A stretch of 64,000 nucleotides of DNA from a virus. Position 1 is the stretch's first letter. Every line of letters begins with the position of its first letter. Position numbers and translations under genes: made by a program. This document shows positions 1 to 9,335 of the stretch, one piece after another. The stretch is taken from positions 1-64,000 of the IMG/VR virus record IMGVR_UViG_3300023174_006147; one strand, written 5' to 3'. The notes under the pieces are model-generated. The model was not told where the DNA came from, made no database searches, and saw only the letters and a list, made by a program, of their open reading frames with translations.

Positions 1-21
1 AAGAATTCTAGTAATTTCATA

Positions 22-411
22 TTACTTGCCTAAGTCGTATTCGTCTCCGACTACATCCTTGTGAAAGTGTTCAGCCAACCGTTTGCATAAATCAATTCGA
101 AATTTTTTATTAAATATTTCTTTTGGATTTCCCGGAATATCATTTTCTTCGTAATATTTGATACATCCAGAGTTTACCATAGGTTTCCAAACTTTGTAAT
201 CGTGAAGATCGTGCTCATCATCAAGTGTTTTTTTAAGCTCTCTGGCGATTGGCATAAAGTATTTTTTATACAAGTCGTCGTCATCGATAATAAACCAAAA
301 TATCTCATCGGATAGTCGGTTTTCTTCTTCTTTATCCATTTTATTAGGATCTTTTTTTGTTTCTTTATTGGCATCATGAGAGATATTGCCAAAAAATTCA
401 CAGAGTTTCAT
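22..411 (-). CDS. hypothetical acidic protein
   Basis: I do not recognise this 129-residue protein. It is acidic and lysine-rich, with no signal peptide, membrane segment or metal cluster. The ATG is preceded by GAGG eight bases upstream, and a late-type CATAAATA box lies at 436-443, so it is probably made late and may be virion-associated. The start MKLCEFFG is faintly like the short leaders of the packaged proteins at 43-60 kb, but too weakly to rely on. Confidence 0.7.
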   Translation of the reverse strand: MKLCEFFGNISHDANKETKKDPNKMDKEEENRLSDEIFWFIIDDDDLYKKYFMPIARELKKTLDDEHDLHDYKVWKPMVNSGCIKYYEENDIPGNPKEIFNKKFRIDLCKRLAEHFHKDVVGDEYDLGK

Positions 412-435
412 AAAATTAACCTCGATTGATTTATA

Positions 436-443
436 TATTTATG
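436..443 (-). promoter_or_regulatory. late promoter CATAAATA
   Basis: Minus-strand CATAAATA matches the T4-type late box and precedes the gene at 22-411 with an ordinary leader containing GAGG. Confidence 0.5.
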
Positions 444-447
444 TGAA

Positions 448-915
448 TTAATAATTCAATCGTGCCGATTGTAATGTGCCCTGTCGTATATCAAGACGTA
501 CTCTGCACCATGCATAGTCTCCTGTAAAAATAACAGCAGAAGTATAAGTTGGACGGCTAACTGCGCCACTAAATCCGCCACTAACTCCAGCACTGCCAGT
601 TGTTTCCAGACCAGTGTAAGTGATTCTGGTAGCCGTTAAATCAGTCCAGTCGTTTTCTCCTGGATTAGGAGTTGTCGTAACTTGGATCATACATGAACCT
701 TTGAATGATCCTTCAATGGTATAGGCAACATTATGCAATCTGCTGCCTAACCGAAAATATCCAGTGCCACGAATGGGAGTACTGAATAGAGTGAGTGTGG
801 TAGGAGGTCTTTGTCCATTTACCATTTGCGGCATGGTTATACTGCATTGGGTATTGTGACTATTTCTAGTCAACCATGGATTATAAAACTCAAATGCTTG
901 ACTTATTGATGGCAT
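448..915 (-). CDS. putative virion structural protein
   Basis: This 155-residue protein is rich in Thr, Gly, Ser and aromatics with a beta-strand pattern typical of phage structural or fibre proteins, and has no catalytic motif. TAATAAATA at 935-942 and GAGG before the ATG suggest late expression. It overlaps the end of the next upstream gene by 13 bases. The structural role is inferred from composition and promoter only. Confidence 0.6.
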   Translation of the reverse strand: MPSISQAFEFYNPWLTRNSHNTQCSITMPQMVNGQRPPTTLTLFSTPIRGTGYFRLGSRLHNVAYTIEGSFKGSCMIQVTTTPNPGENDWTDLTATRITYTGLETTGSAGVSGGFSGAVSRPTYTSAVIFTGDYAWCRVRLDIRQGTLQSARLNY

Positions 916-1610
916 ATATCGTCCTCAGATACACTATTTATTAGTGTACTTCGGACAATATAGTGCTCTGTCTTTAATAAATTTTTACCTAAGTATAGTT
1001 GAATAAATGCCAAGGATTTATCATTTTCTATATCAAATGTTATGTAAGTTCGCCATCTCTTGATTCCTTGAAACCACTCTTTTGTGTAATAAGGAATATC
1101 TATGCTATCTTCATAGTTGATTAACCAGTTGTACATTTTCAATCTGTCATCCACTGGCATTAATTGATTTAGATAAACTCTATACTGAAATTTACCACCT
1201 GGAAGTTTATTGCATAATTTAATATGCTTTTTTTCAAATAACTTGATCAATTCTTCATTGCCGGTAGGCTCGGTAATCTCTGTTATCCAATATGATATAG
1301 CCGTGATGATTTTTTGATGAGTGTCATTATCTGCCGAATAAAACATGATATAACTGCCCTCACATCGTACTTTAATTGATTTATCGTTGAGAATATCTTC
1401 ACTGTTATTGATAAACTTTAGTAGTTCCGCACGAGCATCTACACTGATATCATAACGTTTGCGAATCTCCATTACACTGGTTGGATCACAGTATTTTTTT
1501 GTCGATGCCAATCCAAGTACTCTAATCAAGTATATATTTTTAACTAATGCTTCTACTTTATACGGATATTTTCCGTAATACAGCTTTTTAGTCTTCTGAT
1601 ACTTCATCAA
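903..1610 (-). CDS. conserved hypothetical protein, 235 aa
   Basis: A mixed alpha/beta soluble protein, no recognised domain. A basic stretch KLPGGKFQYRVYL near residue 135 stands out. It overlaps the 3' end of the downstream ClpA-like frame by 23 bases at 1588-1610, suggesting co-translation with it. Function unknown. Confidence 0.65.
   Translation of the reverse strand: MMKYQKTKKLYYGKYPYKVEALVKNIYLIRVLGLASTKKYCDPTSVMEIRKRYDISVDARAELLKFINNSEDILNDKSIKVRCEGSYIMFYSADNDTHQKIITAISYWITEITEPTGNEELIKLFEKKHIKLCNKLPGGKFQYRVYLNQLMPVDDRLKMYNWLINYEDSIDIPYYTKEWFQGIKRWRTYITFDIENDKSLAFIQLYLGKNLLKTEHYIVRSTLINSVSEDDICHQ
935..942 (-). promoter_or_regulatory. late promoter TAATAAATA
   Basis: Late-type box about 20 bases upstream of the ATG at 915; it lies inside the 3' end of the 903-1610 gene. 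Confidence 0.45.
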
Positions 1611-3867
1611 TTTGTTCCTTTACTTTAGGAGTTTTTTTCGCGAGTACATCAATAAAATTAAATTCAAAGTCGTCATCTTTTGCAGTGATTTCCACTACTC
1701 CACCGTTTACTAGTTTACCAAACAGTATTTCTTTGCTCAGTGGCTTTTTGATAAACTCATCAATTGTACGACCAAGTGGTCTTGCGCCCATTTTGCTATT
1801 GAATCCCTTTTTGATGAGCAATTCTACAGCATCCGGAGTTGGCTTGACAAACACATTCTTGTCCTTGATCTGTGCATTTAGGCTGTCAATAAATTTCTTG
1901 ACAATTTTGATCATGACTACATGATCTAACTTGCCAAATTCAACAATGCCATCTAGGCGATTGCGGAATTCTGGTTTAAAGAAGCTGTTAACTGCGTTTG
2001 TTATTTCTCCAGTTCGATCTTGATTGCCAAATCCTACACCATTTTTCTCGGCATCACTTGCTCCTAGATTTGAGGTAAGAATAATTGTACAATTTCTACC
2101 GTCTGCCTTTTTGCCATTAGATCCTGTTACGATGCCACTGTCCATTAGGCCAAGTAATATATTACTTACACTAGGATGTGCCTTCTCAATTTCATCAAAC
2201 AGTAGTACGCAGTTAGGATGCTCCTGTAGTTTGGTTATCAATTGTCCAGCATTATCTTCAAATCCTACATATCCTGGAGGAGCGCCGATAAACTTAGCAA
2301 CGGAGTGTGATTCTTGAAACTCACTCATATCAAACCGTATAAGTTGTACATTCAACGATTCCGCAAGTGCTTTTGCAGTTTCAGTTTTGCCGCATCCAGT
2401 TGGACCAACAAACAAAAAGCTACCTATTGGCTTATCATGTGCTTTTAATCCAGCTCGTGCAATAAAAATCTTATCTAATAGAATATCAATTGCATTGTCT
2501 TGTCCATACACTCTTGTGCGCATGTTCTTCTCAAGATTCTTGAGATTCTTGTTTTCTTTGGCAGCAATTTGTTCAACTGGCAAATTTGCCTGCTTTGCAA
2601 CTTCAAAAACAATTTCATCGTGATCGACTATTCCACCAGTCTCGTCTCTGATTTTAAATCTAGCACATGCACTATCAATCAAGTCAATTGCCTTGTCTGG
2701 AAGATGCCGATCAGTTAGATATTTGGAACTATATGTCACAGCATCGGTGATTGCTTGATTTGTGATTTTAACGTCATGATGCTTTTCATAAAATTTCTTA
2801 AGTCCTTTGATGATTTTAATTGCCATTGCTTCGGATGGCTCATCAATAATGACTCGTTGAAATCTACGCATTAATGCACGATCTTTTTCAAAGTGCTTTC
2901 GGAATTCTTCCCATGTAGTTGATGCAATTACTTTGAGTGTTCCCTTACTCAGTGCTGGCTTAATCATGTTACTCATATCATTGGGACCACCACCAACTGC
3001 ACCCGCTCCGCTCATCATGTGTGCCTCATCAATGAACACAATGCAGTTCTTTCGCTTTTCCAGTGCATTAATAACTGCCTTGAGACGCTCTTCAAAGTCA
3101 CCTCGATATTTTGAACCTGCAAGCATTGCACTGATATCTAGGTTATAAATTGTATGATTTTTTATATAGTTTGGAACAGTGCCTTCGACGATTTTACGAG
3201 CCAATCCTTCGGCGATTGCAGTTTTACCAACACCGGGTTCACCAATCATCATGACACTGGACTTTTGACGCCTTGCCAGTACAAGTAGAATGTCATCGAT
3301 TTCTTTTTCTCGACCAATTACTGGATCAATTTGCTTTTCAAGTACTTTGGCATTAAGATTTGTGCAAAACTGTACCAGAACTTTTTCAATTTGACTTAGA
3401 CTTGAATCCTCGTCAGTTTCGTTTGGTGTATCAAATGAGCTTTTATTCAGATAGCTGATAAATGCATCTTGATCTATATTTGCCAGTTTGATGAAATGTA
3501 CGGCATGACTTTTCTTTTCTGAAAATATTGCAAGAAAACAATCTCTTGGCTCAATTACCGTCCGACCAGCAAACAAAACTTGAGTGAATGCACGATTAAG
3601 AACACGTTCAACACTATTGGTCTTTCGTGGTCTTCCTTCAAGCTTTTCGACCTTGATGTCTCCAAGGTCGTTTTTAATATACTCATTCAAATTGTTTTTT
3701 AGAGAATTCGTATCTACGCCAAAATCAATCAACAACTCATTAAATTTATTGTCGGTTACTATACTATGAAGCAAATGTTCTAACGTGACGTATTCGTGTT
3801 TATTTTTGGTTGCAATTTTAATTGCTCGTTCAAAAATTGCAGCCAGATCTGGCGTTGGTTCTAACAT
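1588..3867 (-). CDS. clpA: ClpA-type AAA+ unfoldase
   Basis: A 759-residue Hsp100 protein, close to the length of ClpA. The order is an N-terminal Clp repeat domain (1-140), D1 with Walker [10 protein letters not shown] and Walker B VFIDEAHM, then D2 with [20 protein letters not shown] and the C-terminal sensor-2 motif GARPLGR. There is no long ClpB coiled-coil between D1 and D2. The D2 segment GVGFGNQD sits where ClpA carries its ClpP-binding IGL/IGF loop. A ClpP gene lies at 21222-21824, so the phage probably assembles its own ClpAP-like protease. The ATG has GGAG seven bases upstream. Confidence 0.95.
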   Translation of the reverse strand: MLEPTPDLAAIFERAIKIATKNKHEYVTLEHLLHSIVTDNKFNELLIDFGVDTNSLKNNLNEYIKNDLGDIKVEKLEGRPRKTNSVERVLNRAFTQVLFAGRTVIEPRDCFLAIFSEKKSHAVHFIKLANIDQDAFISYLNKSSFDTPNETDEDSSLSQIEKVLVQFCTNLNAKVLEKQIDPVIGREKEIDDILLVLARRQKSSVMMIGEPGVGKTAIAEGLARKIVEGTVPNYIKNHTIYNLDISAMLAGSKYRGDFEERLKAVINALEKRKNCIVFIDEAHMMSGAGAVGGGPNDMSNMIKPALSKGTLKVIASTTWEEFRKHFEKDRALMRRFQRVIIDEPSEAMAIKIIKGLKKFYEKHHDVKITNQAITDAVTYSSKYLTDRHLPDKAIDLIDSACARFKIRDETGGIVDHDEIVFEVAKQANLPVEQIAAKENKNLKNLEKNMRTRVYGQDNAIDILLDKIFIARAGLKAHDKPIGSFLFVGPTGCGKTETAKALAESLNVQLIRFDMSEFQESHSVAKFIGAPPGYVGFEDNAGQLITKLQEHPNCVLLFDEIEKAHPSVSNILLGLMDSGIVTGSNGKKADGRNCTIILTSNLGASDAEKNGVGFGNQDRTGEITNAVNSFFKPEFRNRLDGIVEFGKLDHVVMIKIVKKFIDSLNAQIKDKNVFVKPTPDAVELLIKKGFNSKMGARPLGRTIDEFIKKPLSKEILFGKLVNGGVVEITAKDDDFEFNFIDVLAKKTPKVKEQIDEVSED

Positions 3868-3878
3868 TTAAACTCCTT

Positions 3879-4718
3879 TTAGTTTATGTTCATGGTTTTT
3901 AGAAGATTCTTTTGATCTTCGGTCAATTTGGGTATGGTAATTTTTACTTTTACTAACAGTCTTCCTCTTTGAGAGGGATTATTAAAATTAGGCATACCGT
4001 GTCCTGATATTCCTAGAATAGTTTCATTTTGTACGCCGGAGGGAATAGTTGTTTCAAGGATCTTATTATCGATTCCTTCGACAGTTATGGTGCATCCAGT
4101 CATTGCATCAATGCAGTTAATCTCAACTTCTTGAATAAGATCATCGCCAGACCGTTTAAACTTTGCATGATTTTCAATATGCACAGTTAGGAGTATATCT
4201 CCCCTAGGCGCATTAGGAACTCGATCATCTCCTATTCCTGAAAGTTTGAGAGTTAATCCCTCATGAACTCCTCTTGGAATTTTTACATTAATTTCCTGCT
4301 CTTTGCCACTTGGCAAGGTCACATTTGCAAATAATTCTTTGCCGTTAAACGCATCTTCCAGTGAAATTGAAGTTTGTAATTGAATATTTTGATTAGTTGG
4401 ACCACGTCTGTGAAAACCAAACATATCGCCGAATGGATTTCCATTTCCAAAAAACTGCTCAAACCCACCTGGTCCACCAAACTCAAAGTGAAATCCTCCA
4501 GGTCCTTGATGAAACTGTGATTGGGGAGAGTCATATTCTGTTCTTTTTTGAGGATCTCCTAGAACAGAATATGCTTCTTGAATTTTTTGAAATTGTTCAG
4601 CATCGCCGCCTCGATCTGGATGATGCTTCATTGCCAGTGAGCGAAAAGATTGTTTAATTTCTTGCTCACTGGCATTTTTACTTACGCCTAAAATTTCATA
4701 ATAATTGTTCATAAACAT
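3879..4718 (-). CDS. dnaJ: DnaJ-family co-chaperone (CbpA type)
   Basis: The N-terminal 70 residues form a J domain with the HPD motif (KHHPDRGGD). A Gly/Phe-rich linker follows (FHFEFGGPGGFEQFF), then two C-terminal substrate-binding beta domains. The Cys-rich zinc domain of classical DnaJ is absent, as in CbpA. The second Met (MNNYYEILGV) is the likelier start. It lies directly upstream of the ClpA-like gene in the same direction, consistent with a proteostasis operon driven by the promoter at 4739-4767. Confidence 0.93.
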   Translation of the reverse strand: MFMNNYYEILGVSKNASEQEIKQSFRSLAMKHHPDRGGDAEQFQKIQEAYSVLGDPQKRTEYDSPQSQFHQGPGGFHFEFGGPGGFEQFFGNGNPFGDMFGFHRRGPTNQNIQLQTSISLEDAFNGKELFANVTLPSGKEQEINVKIPRGVHEGLTLKLSGIGDDRVPNAPRGDILLTVHIENHAKFKRSGDDLIQEVEINCIDAMTGCTITVEGIDNKILETTIPSGVQNETILGISGHGMPNFNNPSQRGRLLVKVKITIPKLTEDQKNLLKTMNIN

Positions 4719-4738
4719 AATCCGTTATAATTTTTCTT

Positions 4739-4767
4739 ATTATAATTGATTTTGTCATCGTTGTCAA
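4739..4767 (-). promoter_or_regulatory. sigma70-type promoter for dnaJ-clpA
   Basis: Minus strand TTGACA, 17 bases, TATAAT: a perfect host-type consensus just upstream of dnaJ. Confidence 0.85.
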
Positions 4768-5168
4768 GTGGATAGTATAGGATGAATTCTTCCAGTATCA
4801 AGGAGTTCCAGTTCATTTTCTCTATCAATGTATTTGTATTCTACTTTAGTAGGTTCAAATGGCTCAATTGCTGCAAATACATCCTGAATGTTTAAAGCAC
4901 TACATGTATATACATCTAGCTGCATCATTGCAGGCTCGCATTCGTCCCATACATGCATTGCAATATGGCTAGTTTCAATAATAGTCACGGCGGTCAGTCC
5001 GCGATTACCGACCATGTCAGAATATACAGCGTAGGGGCCCATTAAAATTTTCATATCGATTTGACCTACTAGATTTTTCATCCAGTCTTGAATCGCTTCG
5101 GCACATTGTGGTGGATTATTTAACTCTGCTCTGACGATAAGATGCTTGTGTTCAAGTACTTTACCCAT
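4764..5168 (-). CDS. speD: S-adenosylmethionine decarboxylase-like protein
   Basis: The 134-residue product resembles bacterial SpeD proenzymes: the stretch TSHIAMHVWDE followed by LDVYTCS matches the region around the pyruvoyl-forming Ser and the catalytic Cys. SpeD makes decarboxylated SAM for spermidine synthesis, which would help neutralise packaged DNA. I chose the internal ATG at 5168 because GGAAGG sits six bases upstream; a longer frame to 5204 exists. Confidence 0.85.
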   Translation of the reverse strand: MGKVLEHKHLIVRAELNNPPQCAEAIQDWMKNLVGQIDMKILMGPYAVYSDMVGNRGLTAVTIIETSHIAMHVWDECEPAMMQLDVYTCSALNIQDVFAAIEPFEPTKVEYKYIDRENELELLDTGRIHPILST

Positions 5169-5228
5169 TTCATACCTTCCCTGTTTAAATGGTGATATCC
5201 GCATGGATAGAAATCGTCCGCGGTGTTT

Positions 5229-5237
5229 TATTTATTC
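5229..5237 (-). promoter_or_regulatory. late promoter GAATAAATA
   Basis: Late-type box upstream of speD. Confidence 0.5.
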
Positions 5238-5258
5238 TTTTTTATAGATAAATTTAAT

Positions 5259-6020
5259 TTACCAAGTGTTTTTTGTAATTATAACAGCTTTTTCACCATT
5301 TCTGATCAAGAAATGGTCTTCTATTTTATGAATTTCATAGTTGCCTAAATACTTATTCAGGTATAATACTTGATTTTGACTCTGTTCGTCAAGTTGAATA
5401 GCACCTGAAAGTTCATTTTTTAATATGGCATATTCTCCAATTGCAACTACGTTTGCTGTCAATCGTCCAGCATATGGCTTGTTAAAAGAGATATTCCTAT
5501 TTTCGTCGATTTCAACGGAATCAATTGCTCCTTGGTTAAAAAACTCGCCAATTTCAGAAACATCCGAATTTTTAGTTGCGGTGTTATATTTTTCCGGTGT
5601 TAACGGTACATATTTGGCAAATGTTTCCCTGTCAAAATCGTGACCAACTGCGTCCTTGTACCAACGAAATCGCCAGTTATCAATATCACATAGTTCTGAT
5701 ATTCCATTTAGTAATTCTGATACATGCTTGTCAGCATCATCATTTCTTTCTATTTCTACAAAAACACTATATGCACCATTTTTCTCTTCTCCTGAGCTTA
5801 TGTCAGAATCCAATACAAATGCATATCCCTTTTCAATGAACTCCATCAAATCAATTGCAGGTTCTTTGTTAAATGCGTGAAACTTTAAAACAATAGTGTC
5901 TTCGTCGTTTCCCATTTTACTCTGATATTGATCTACCGTAAAAATTCGATTGATCGCATCGCTGAGGTCTCCTGCATGAAGGCCTTCGGATAAATTAGGA
6001 ACTTTGTGCTGGGAGTTCAT
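5259..6020 (-). CDS. conserved phage hypothetical protein
   Basis: About 253 residues from the ATG at 6020 (a longer frame reaches 6110 inside the upstream gene). It is acidic, with regular alpha/beta alternation and no motif I can name. It overlaps the end of the 5995-6540 gene, so the two are probably translated together. Proteins of this type are common in T4-like phages of aquatic bacteria, but I cannot assign a role. Confidence 0.7.
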   Translation of the reverse strand: MNSQHKVPNLSEGLHAGDLSDAINRIFTVDQYQSKMGNDEDTIVLKFHAFNKEPAIDLMEFIEKGYAFVLDSDISSGEEKNGAYSVFVEIERNDDADKHVSELLNGISELCDIDNWRFRWYKDAVGHDFDRETFAKYVPLTPEKYNTATKNSDVSEIGEFFNQGAIDSVEIDENRNISFNKPYAGRLTANVVAIGEYAILKNELSGAIQLDEQSQNQVLYLNKYLGNYEIHKIEDHFLIRNGEKAVIITKNTW

Positions 6021-6540
6021 TTGAGACTGGTTCATTGGGTAGAGCTTCCTGTGCTGCTTCATTTGGATTGATTGCTTCATTTTTGTCAATGTCGATATGA
6101 TCTTTGACATACTCGCTTTGTTGGCGTTTTTGGCCCTGGTATATGTCTTGCATTAATTTCTTTGGTATAGTTAATTTTACTAACCATATAGGCTGAGTGT
6201 CTATTTTGCCTTTTTTTGTTCCCGGACGAAAATCGTTGGGTGTATATATTTTTCTGGGAACCATAAGATTAGATTTTTGATAAGAGATTTTACATCCATA
6301 ATCTAGGAGTCGTTCTCCTCCAACTGGATCTGGCATATTTTTTTCTGGCCACATGAAAGTGCATGACACTGTATGCCTATGCACCTCTGGTCCCATCATC
6401 AATTCACCATCTTCCCAGTTTTTAAAAACATATATATCAAGATCGTCCAAGACTCTTTCAAAGTCCTTTAGGATCTTGAACGCATTGTCATTTGTGGTCA
6501 ATGCTTCGATTGTTTTGATAATATCTACTATGTCATGCAT
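5995..6540 (-). CDS. conserved phage hypothetical protein
   Basis: 181 residues. The N-terminal two thirds are a compact domain (EVHRHTVSCTFMWPEKNMPDP); the C-terminal 45 residues are Asn/Glu/Pro-rich and probably disordered. A TATAAATA box at 6564-6571 argues for late expression. Role unknown. Confidence 0.7.
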   Translation of the reverse strand: MHDIVDIIKTIEALTTNDNAFKILKDFERVLDDLDIYVFKNWEDGELMMGPEVHRHTVSCTFMWPEKNMPDPVGGERLLDYGCKISYQKSNLMVPRKIYTPNDFRPGTKKGKIDTQPIWLVKLTIPKKLMQDIYQGQKRQQSEYVKDHIDIDKNEAINPNEAAQEALPNEPVSNELPAQSS

Positions 6541-6563
6541 GGTGTTTCTCTTTTTTGTATCAA

Positions 6564-6571
6564 TATTTATA
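6564..6571 (-). promoter_or_regulatory. late promoter TATAAATA
   Basis: Perfect T4-type late box about 25 bases upstream of the ATG at 6540. Confidence 0.6.
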
Positions 6572-6656
6572 TAATTTCAAAAAAATGGTGTTTGGTTAGG
6601 TTTTTTAGAAATTCAGATAATTAAGTGTGCAGGTCGAAAACTTTAGGAGATACAAT

Positions 6657-7409
6657 TTGTCTAGACTAAAGAAACGCAATGGTACTTATAATAACCAGAC
6701 AAATTCGCAGCGCGATGAGTCACCTAATCTCATCGAAATTAAAAACTATATTAAGAAAAAACAGAATGTTCAAATTATTCCTCGCAACACTAGTCAGGAA
6801 AATTATTTAGAACTTTTGAGAAATCCCCGAAAATATATTATCTTTGCTATCGGTCCTGCCGGTACGGGTAAAACTATGCTCGGGGTACAGCATGCCATCA
6901 AGCAATTCAAAGAGGGGGTGGTTGACAAAATAGTCATTACACGGCCTGCTGTATCAGTTGACGAAGAACATGGATTCTTGCCAGGAACATTAGAACAAAA
7001 AATGGAACCTTGGACAAGGCCTATATTTGACGTTTTTAAGGAATACTATCATCCAAAAGAAATTACTGCCATGTTAGAAAGTGGAGTGGTGGAAATAAGT
7101 CCACTTGCTTATATGCGCGGTAGAACATTTAAGGATGCATACATAGTAGCGGATGAAATGCAGAATGCTACTCCTAGCCAAATGAAAATGTTACTTACTC
7201 GTATTGGCGAAAACAGTCGAATGATTGTTACTGGAGATTTGCAGCAGGCGGACAGGCCCACTACTAATGGTCTTTTAGATTTTATCGAAAGAATCAAAGG
7301 ACATTCCGGTCATAAAATGATCGATATCGCAAGATTTGAAACTAAAGATATTGAACGTCATCCTGCGGTAAAAGAAATATTATCAATCTATAAGGAGCTT
7401 GATGACTGA
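6657..7409 (+). CDS. phoH: PhoH-like ATPase
   Basis: PhoH family P-loop ATPase: Walker A GPAGTGKTM (residues about 68-76), then VDEEHGFLPG, and the Walker B region ADEMQNATPSQMKMLLTRIG with VTGDLQQAD. I place the start at a TTG (6657) because AGGAG lies seven bases upstream; a GTG at 6627 is in frame. It is one of the few plus-strand genes and converges on the clamp loader gene across a strong terminator. PhoH is common in marine phages; in bacteria it is linked to RNA metabolism and phosphate stress. Confidence 0.93.
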   Translation: MSRLKKRNGTYNNQTNSQRDESPNLIEIKNYIKKKQNVQIIPRNTSQENYLELLRNPRKYIIFAIGPAGTGKTMLGVQHAIKQFKEGVVDKIVITRPAVSVDEEHGFLPGTLEQKMEPWTRPIFDVFKEYYHPKEITAMLESGVVEISPLAYMRGRTFKDAYIVADEMQNATPSQMKMLLTRIGENSRMIVTGDLQQADRPTTNGLLDFIERIKGHSGHKMIDIARFETKDIERHPAVKEILSIYKELDD

Positions 7410-7436
7410 TAAATTATAACCCCTAGCCGATATATG

Positions 7437-7480
7437 AAACCCGCGTAACAATCGACCTGCAAATCAAGTTACGCGGGTTT
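7437..7480. terminator. bidirectional intrinsic terminator
   Basis: A perfect 13-bp stem AAACCCGCGTAAC/GTTACGCGGGTTT with a short loop and flanking A/T tracts lies between the convergent phoH and clamp-loader genes. Confidence 0.85.
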
Positions 7481-7483
7481 TCA

Positions 7484-8404
7484 TTATTGAAGTCTGGCTA
7501 GTTTTACTAAAGTTGCTGCTAGATTCAATTCTGGATCGGCAATAATTGTATGATCTACTAGTCCCTGTTTAATAATTAACAGAGCCTGATCTTTAGTTTC
7601 ATCGTCTTTGCCAAAAAGATCAAGATTATCATACATCCATCTGTAGATTTCTCCCATCTCTTCTGGTCGAACCGCTCCACATAGTAGTTTTCGTGCTGCC
7701 TGAATTTTTCCAGCTTTGAATAATTCAACCATTTCAATTTTATAATCGCTAATACCGCTATCTTCGGCTTTTGGATTAATTAGAATTTTTTCAAAACTGT
7801 TCTGCTGTAGTAGATTGATGCACTTTCGAAGGTCAGGATAAGTTGCCTTGACATATGTATCTAATGTATCAAGATTAAACTCAATGCCTTCATTTACAAG
7901 AATCGTTGCAGCACGAGCAGTGAATTCAACTTGATCAATGCTAGCAAAGTGCATTTGTTGACATCTACTGTGTAATGCAGGTATAATTCTACTAGGCGTA
8001 TTACAAGTTAAAATGAATCTACACGTTGAAGAATATTCCTCAATAATACCTTTCAGTGAATCTTGTGCTTGAATACTCAATCGATCGGCTTCGTCTAGTA
8101 ATACTGTTTTAAATGGTCCAAATGGAATCATACTTACAAAAGGTACAATTTTATTTCGAATGAAGTCGATGCCAGTTTCTCTACTAGCATTAACTTCTAG
8201 AATATCATATACTTCGATTCCGATTTGATTGAGTAACAATTTTGCCAATGTAGTCTTGCCAATGCCTGGACTGCCACTGAGAAGTAGATGCGGAATAGAT
8301 CCTTCTTTGATCCATGCTAGAATCTGTTTCTTCTGATTTTCGTCTCGGAAAACATATCCATCTACTGTATTTGGCCTATATTTTTCTACCCATAATTCGT
8401 TCAT
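7484..8404 (-). CDS. 44: sliding-clamp loader subunit (T4 gp44-like)
   Basis: 306-residue AAA+ clamp loader ATPase: Walker A GSPGIGKTT, Walker B LLDEADRLS, the SRC arginine-finger motif LHSRC, and a C-terminal helical collar domain. It loads the sliding clamp at replication forks. It overlaps the upstream gene by ATGA at 8401-8404, which also shows TGA is a stop here. Confidence 0.95.
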   Translation of the reverse strand: MNELWVEKYRPNTVDGYVFRDENQKKQILAWIKEGSIPHLLLSGSPGIGKTTLAKLLLNQIGIEVYDILEVNASRETGIDFIRNKIVPFVSMIPFGPFKTVLLDEADRLSIQAQDSLKGIIEEYSSTCRFILTCNTPSRIIPALHSRCQQMHFASIDQVEFTARAATILVNEGIEFNLDTLDTYVKATYPDLRKCINLLQQNSFEKILINPKAEDSGISDYKIEMVELFKAGKIQAARKLLCGAVRPEEMGEIYRWMYDNLDLFGKDDETKDQALLIIKQGLVDHTIIADPELNLAATLVKLARLQ

Positions 8405-8829
8405 GTGTGATCCTTCTTTAATGCTTCAAAAGTTTTAAATTTTTCAATAAGTTTATCATATTCATCATATGTTAGGGCAGCTAATTCTGGAAATTTCTTT
8501 TCTAAGTATTGATTCCTGTGATCTAATTTATATCTAATTGCTTGTGATTCACATAAATGTGGATCACCTTCAAAATCGGTATATGGAATCCTTGTTGTTC
8601 TTTCATTTATACTAAAGCTTAAATATTCTTTTTGAATAACAATTCTTCCATCACCTTTACACTGATTACAAGTATGTCGTTGTGTATAGTATTCACGCTT
8701 ATGATAATCACCAAGTTCTTCCGTAGTATATGTGCCAATGCCCTTGCATCGATCACACGCAGTGACTTCATTTTTGCAATTAAAATATCCTGAAATAGAC
8801 TGTGGCAACTTGTCGATAGGCATTGACAT
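8401..8829 (-). CDS. DnaJ-type zinc-finger protein
   Basis: 142 residues with two CxxCxGxG-like motifs (CDRCKGIG and CNQCKGDG), i.e. one zinc centre of the DnaJ central domain, and no J domain. Downstream of this is a charged helical region. It sits between the clamp loader and a small protein gene; it could be an independent chaperone or a nucleic-acid-binding adaptor. Confidence 0.75.
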   Translation of the reverse strand: MSMPIDKLPQSISGYFNCKNEVTACDRCKGIGTYTTEELGDYHKREYYTQRHTCNQCKGDGRIVIQKEYLSFSINERTTRIPYTDFEGDPHLCESQAIRYKLDHRNQYLEKKFPELAALTYDEYDKLIEKFKTFEALKKDHT

Positions 8830-9077
8830 TAAAAAATCTCAACATGTGTTGAATGATCAGGTTTATTTCTACCTTCTCTGTATCTCTTAATAGTAGTGGT
8901 AATTTTAATGCTACCATTTTCAAGACGCTCATATGTCTTTGATTCTTCTTGTAGCAGTGTAGTAGGTTGACTATGCGCGCCATGTGTGGGCCTCGCGGTT
9001 ATAATAAGAGGCGGTGCGTCCGAAATATTGTTAGATGAAATGTGGTAATTGAAATCGTCGTCTAGTGGTTTATTCAT
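8829..9077 (-). CDS. small hypothetical protein
   Basis: 82 residues from ATG 9077 (MNKPLDDDFN), with AAGGAG seven bases upstream. The ribosome binding site lies in one arm of a long inverted repeat (9081-9136). No domain recognised. Confidence 0.7.
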   Translation of the reverse strand: MNKPLDDDFNYHISSNNISDAPPLIITARPTHGAHSQPTTLLQEESKTYERLENGSIKITTTIKRYREGRNKPDHSTHVEIF

Positions 9078-9080
9078 AAA

Positions 9081-9136
9081 AAACTCCTTGATTTTTTGCA
9101 ATTGTACATTAGAATACAAAAAAAATCAAGGAGTTT
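9081..9136 (-). promoter_or_regulatory. hairpin covering the ribosome binding site
   Basis: About 17 bp of perfect inverted repeat (AAACTCCTTGATTTTTT and its complement) separated by 21 bases. On the minus strand the 3' arm contains the AAGGAG of the 8829-9077 gene; the 5' arm ends in a T tract and follows the upstream gene. It can act as a terminator, a translational switch, or both. Confidence 0.75.
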
Positions 9137-9137
9137 A

Positions 9138-9335
9138 TTAAGGGTTTAGTACAAAATTAAAAAATTTGGTGTTATTTAATATTTCACTTCGTTCTGATTC
9201 GGATACCAGAAGCAAATGAGATTCTTCATGATATTCATTAAATGGACAAGTCCAAGTTCCTTGTCTTTGAGGATTTTCATTAGGAGTATACTTGTGAAGT
9301 ATTTTGCATTTAGTGCAAAAACTTGGACCTAACAT
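9138..9335 (-). CDS. small putative zinc-binding protein
   Basis: 65 residues with CTKCKILH near the N terminus and WTCPFNEYHE in the middle, giving a possible Cys/His metal site. It follows the mazG-like gene without a gap. Function unknown. Confidence 0.6.
   Translation of the reverse strand: MLGPSFCTKCKILHKYTPNENPQRQGTWTCPFNEYHEESHLLLVSESERSEILNNTKFFNFVLNP

Noticed and set aside
2024-3148. Plus-strand frames inside clpA
   Set aside because: Shadow frames of the strongly recognisable minus-strand gene.
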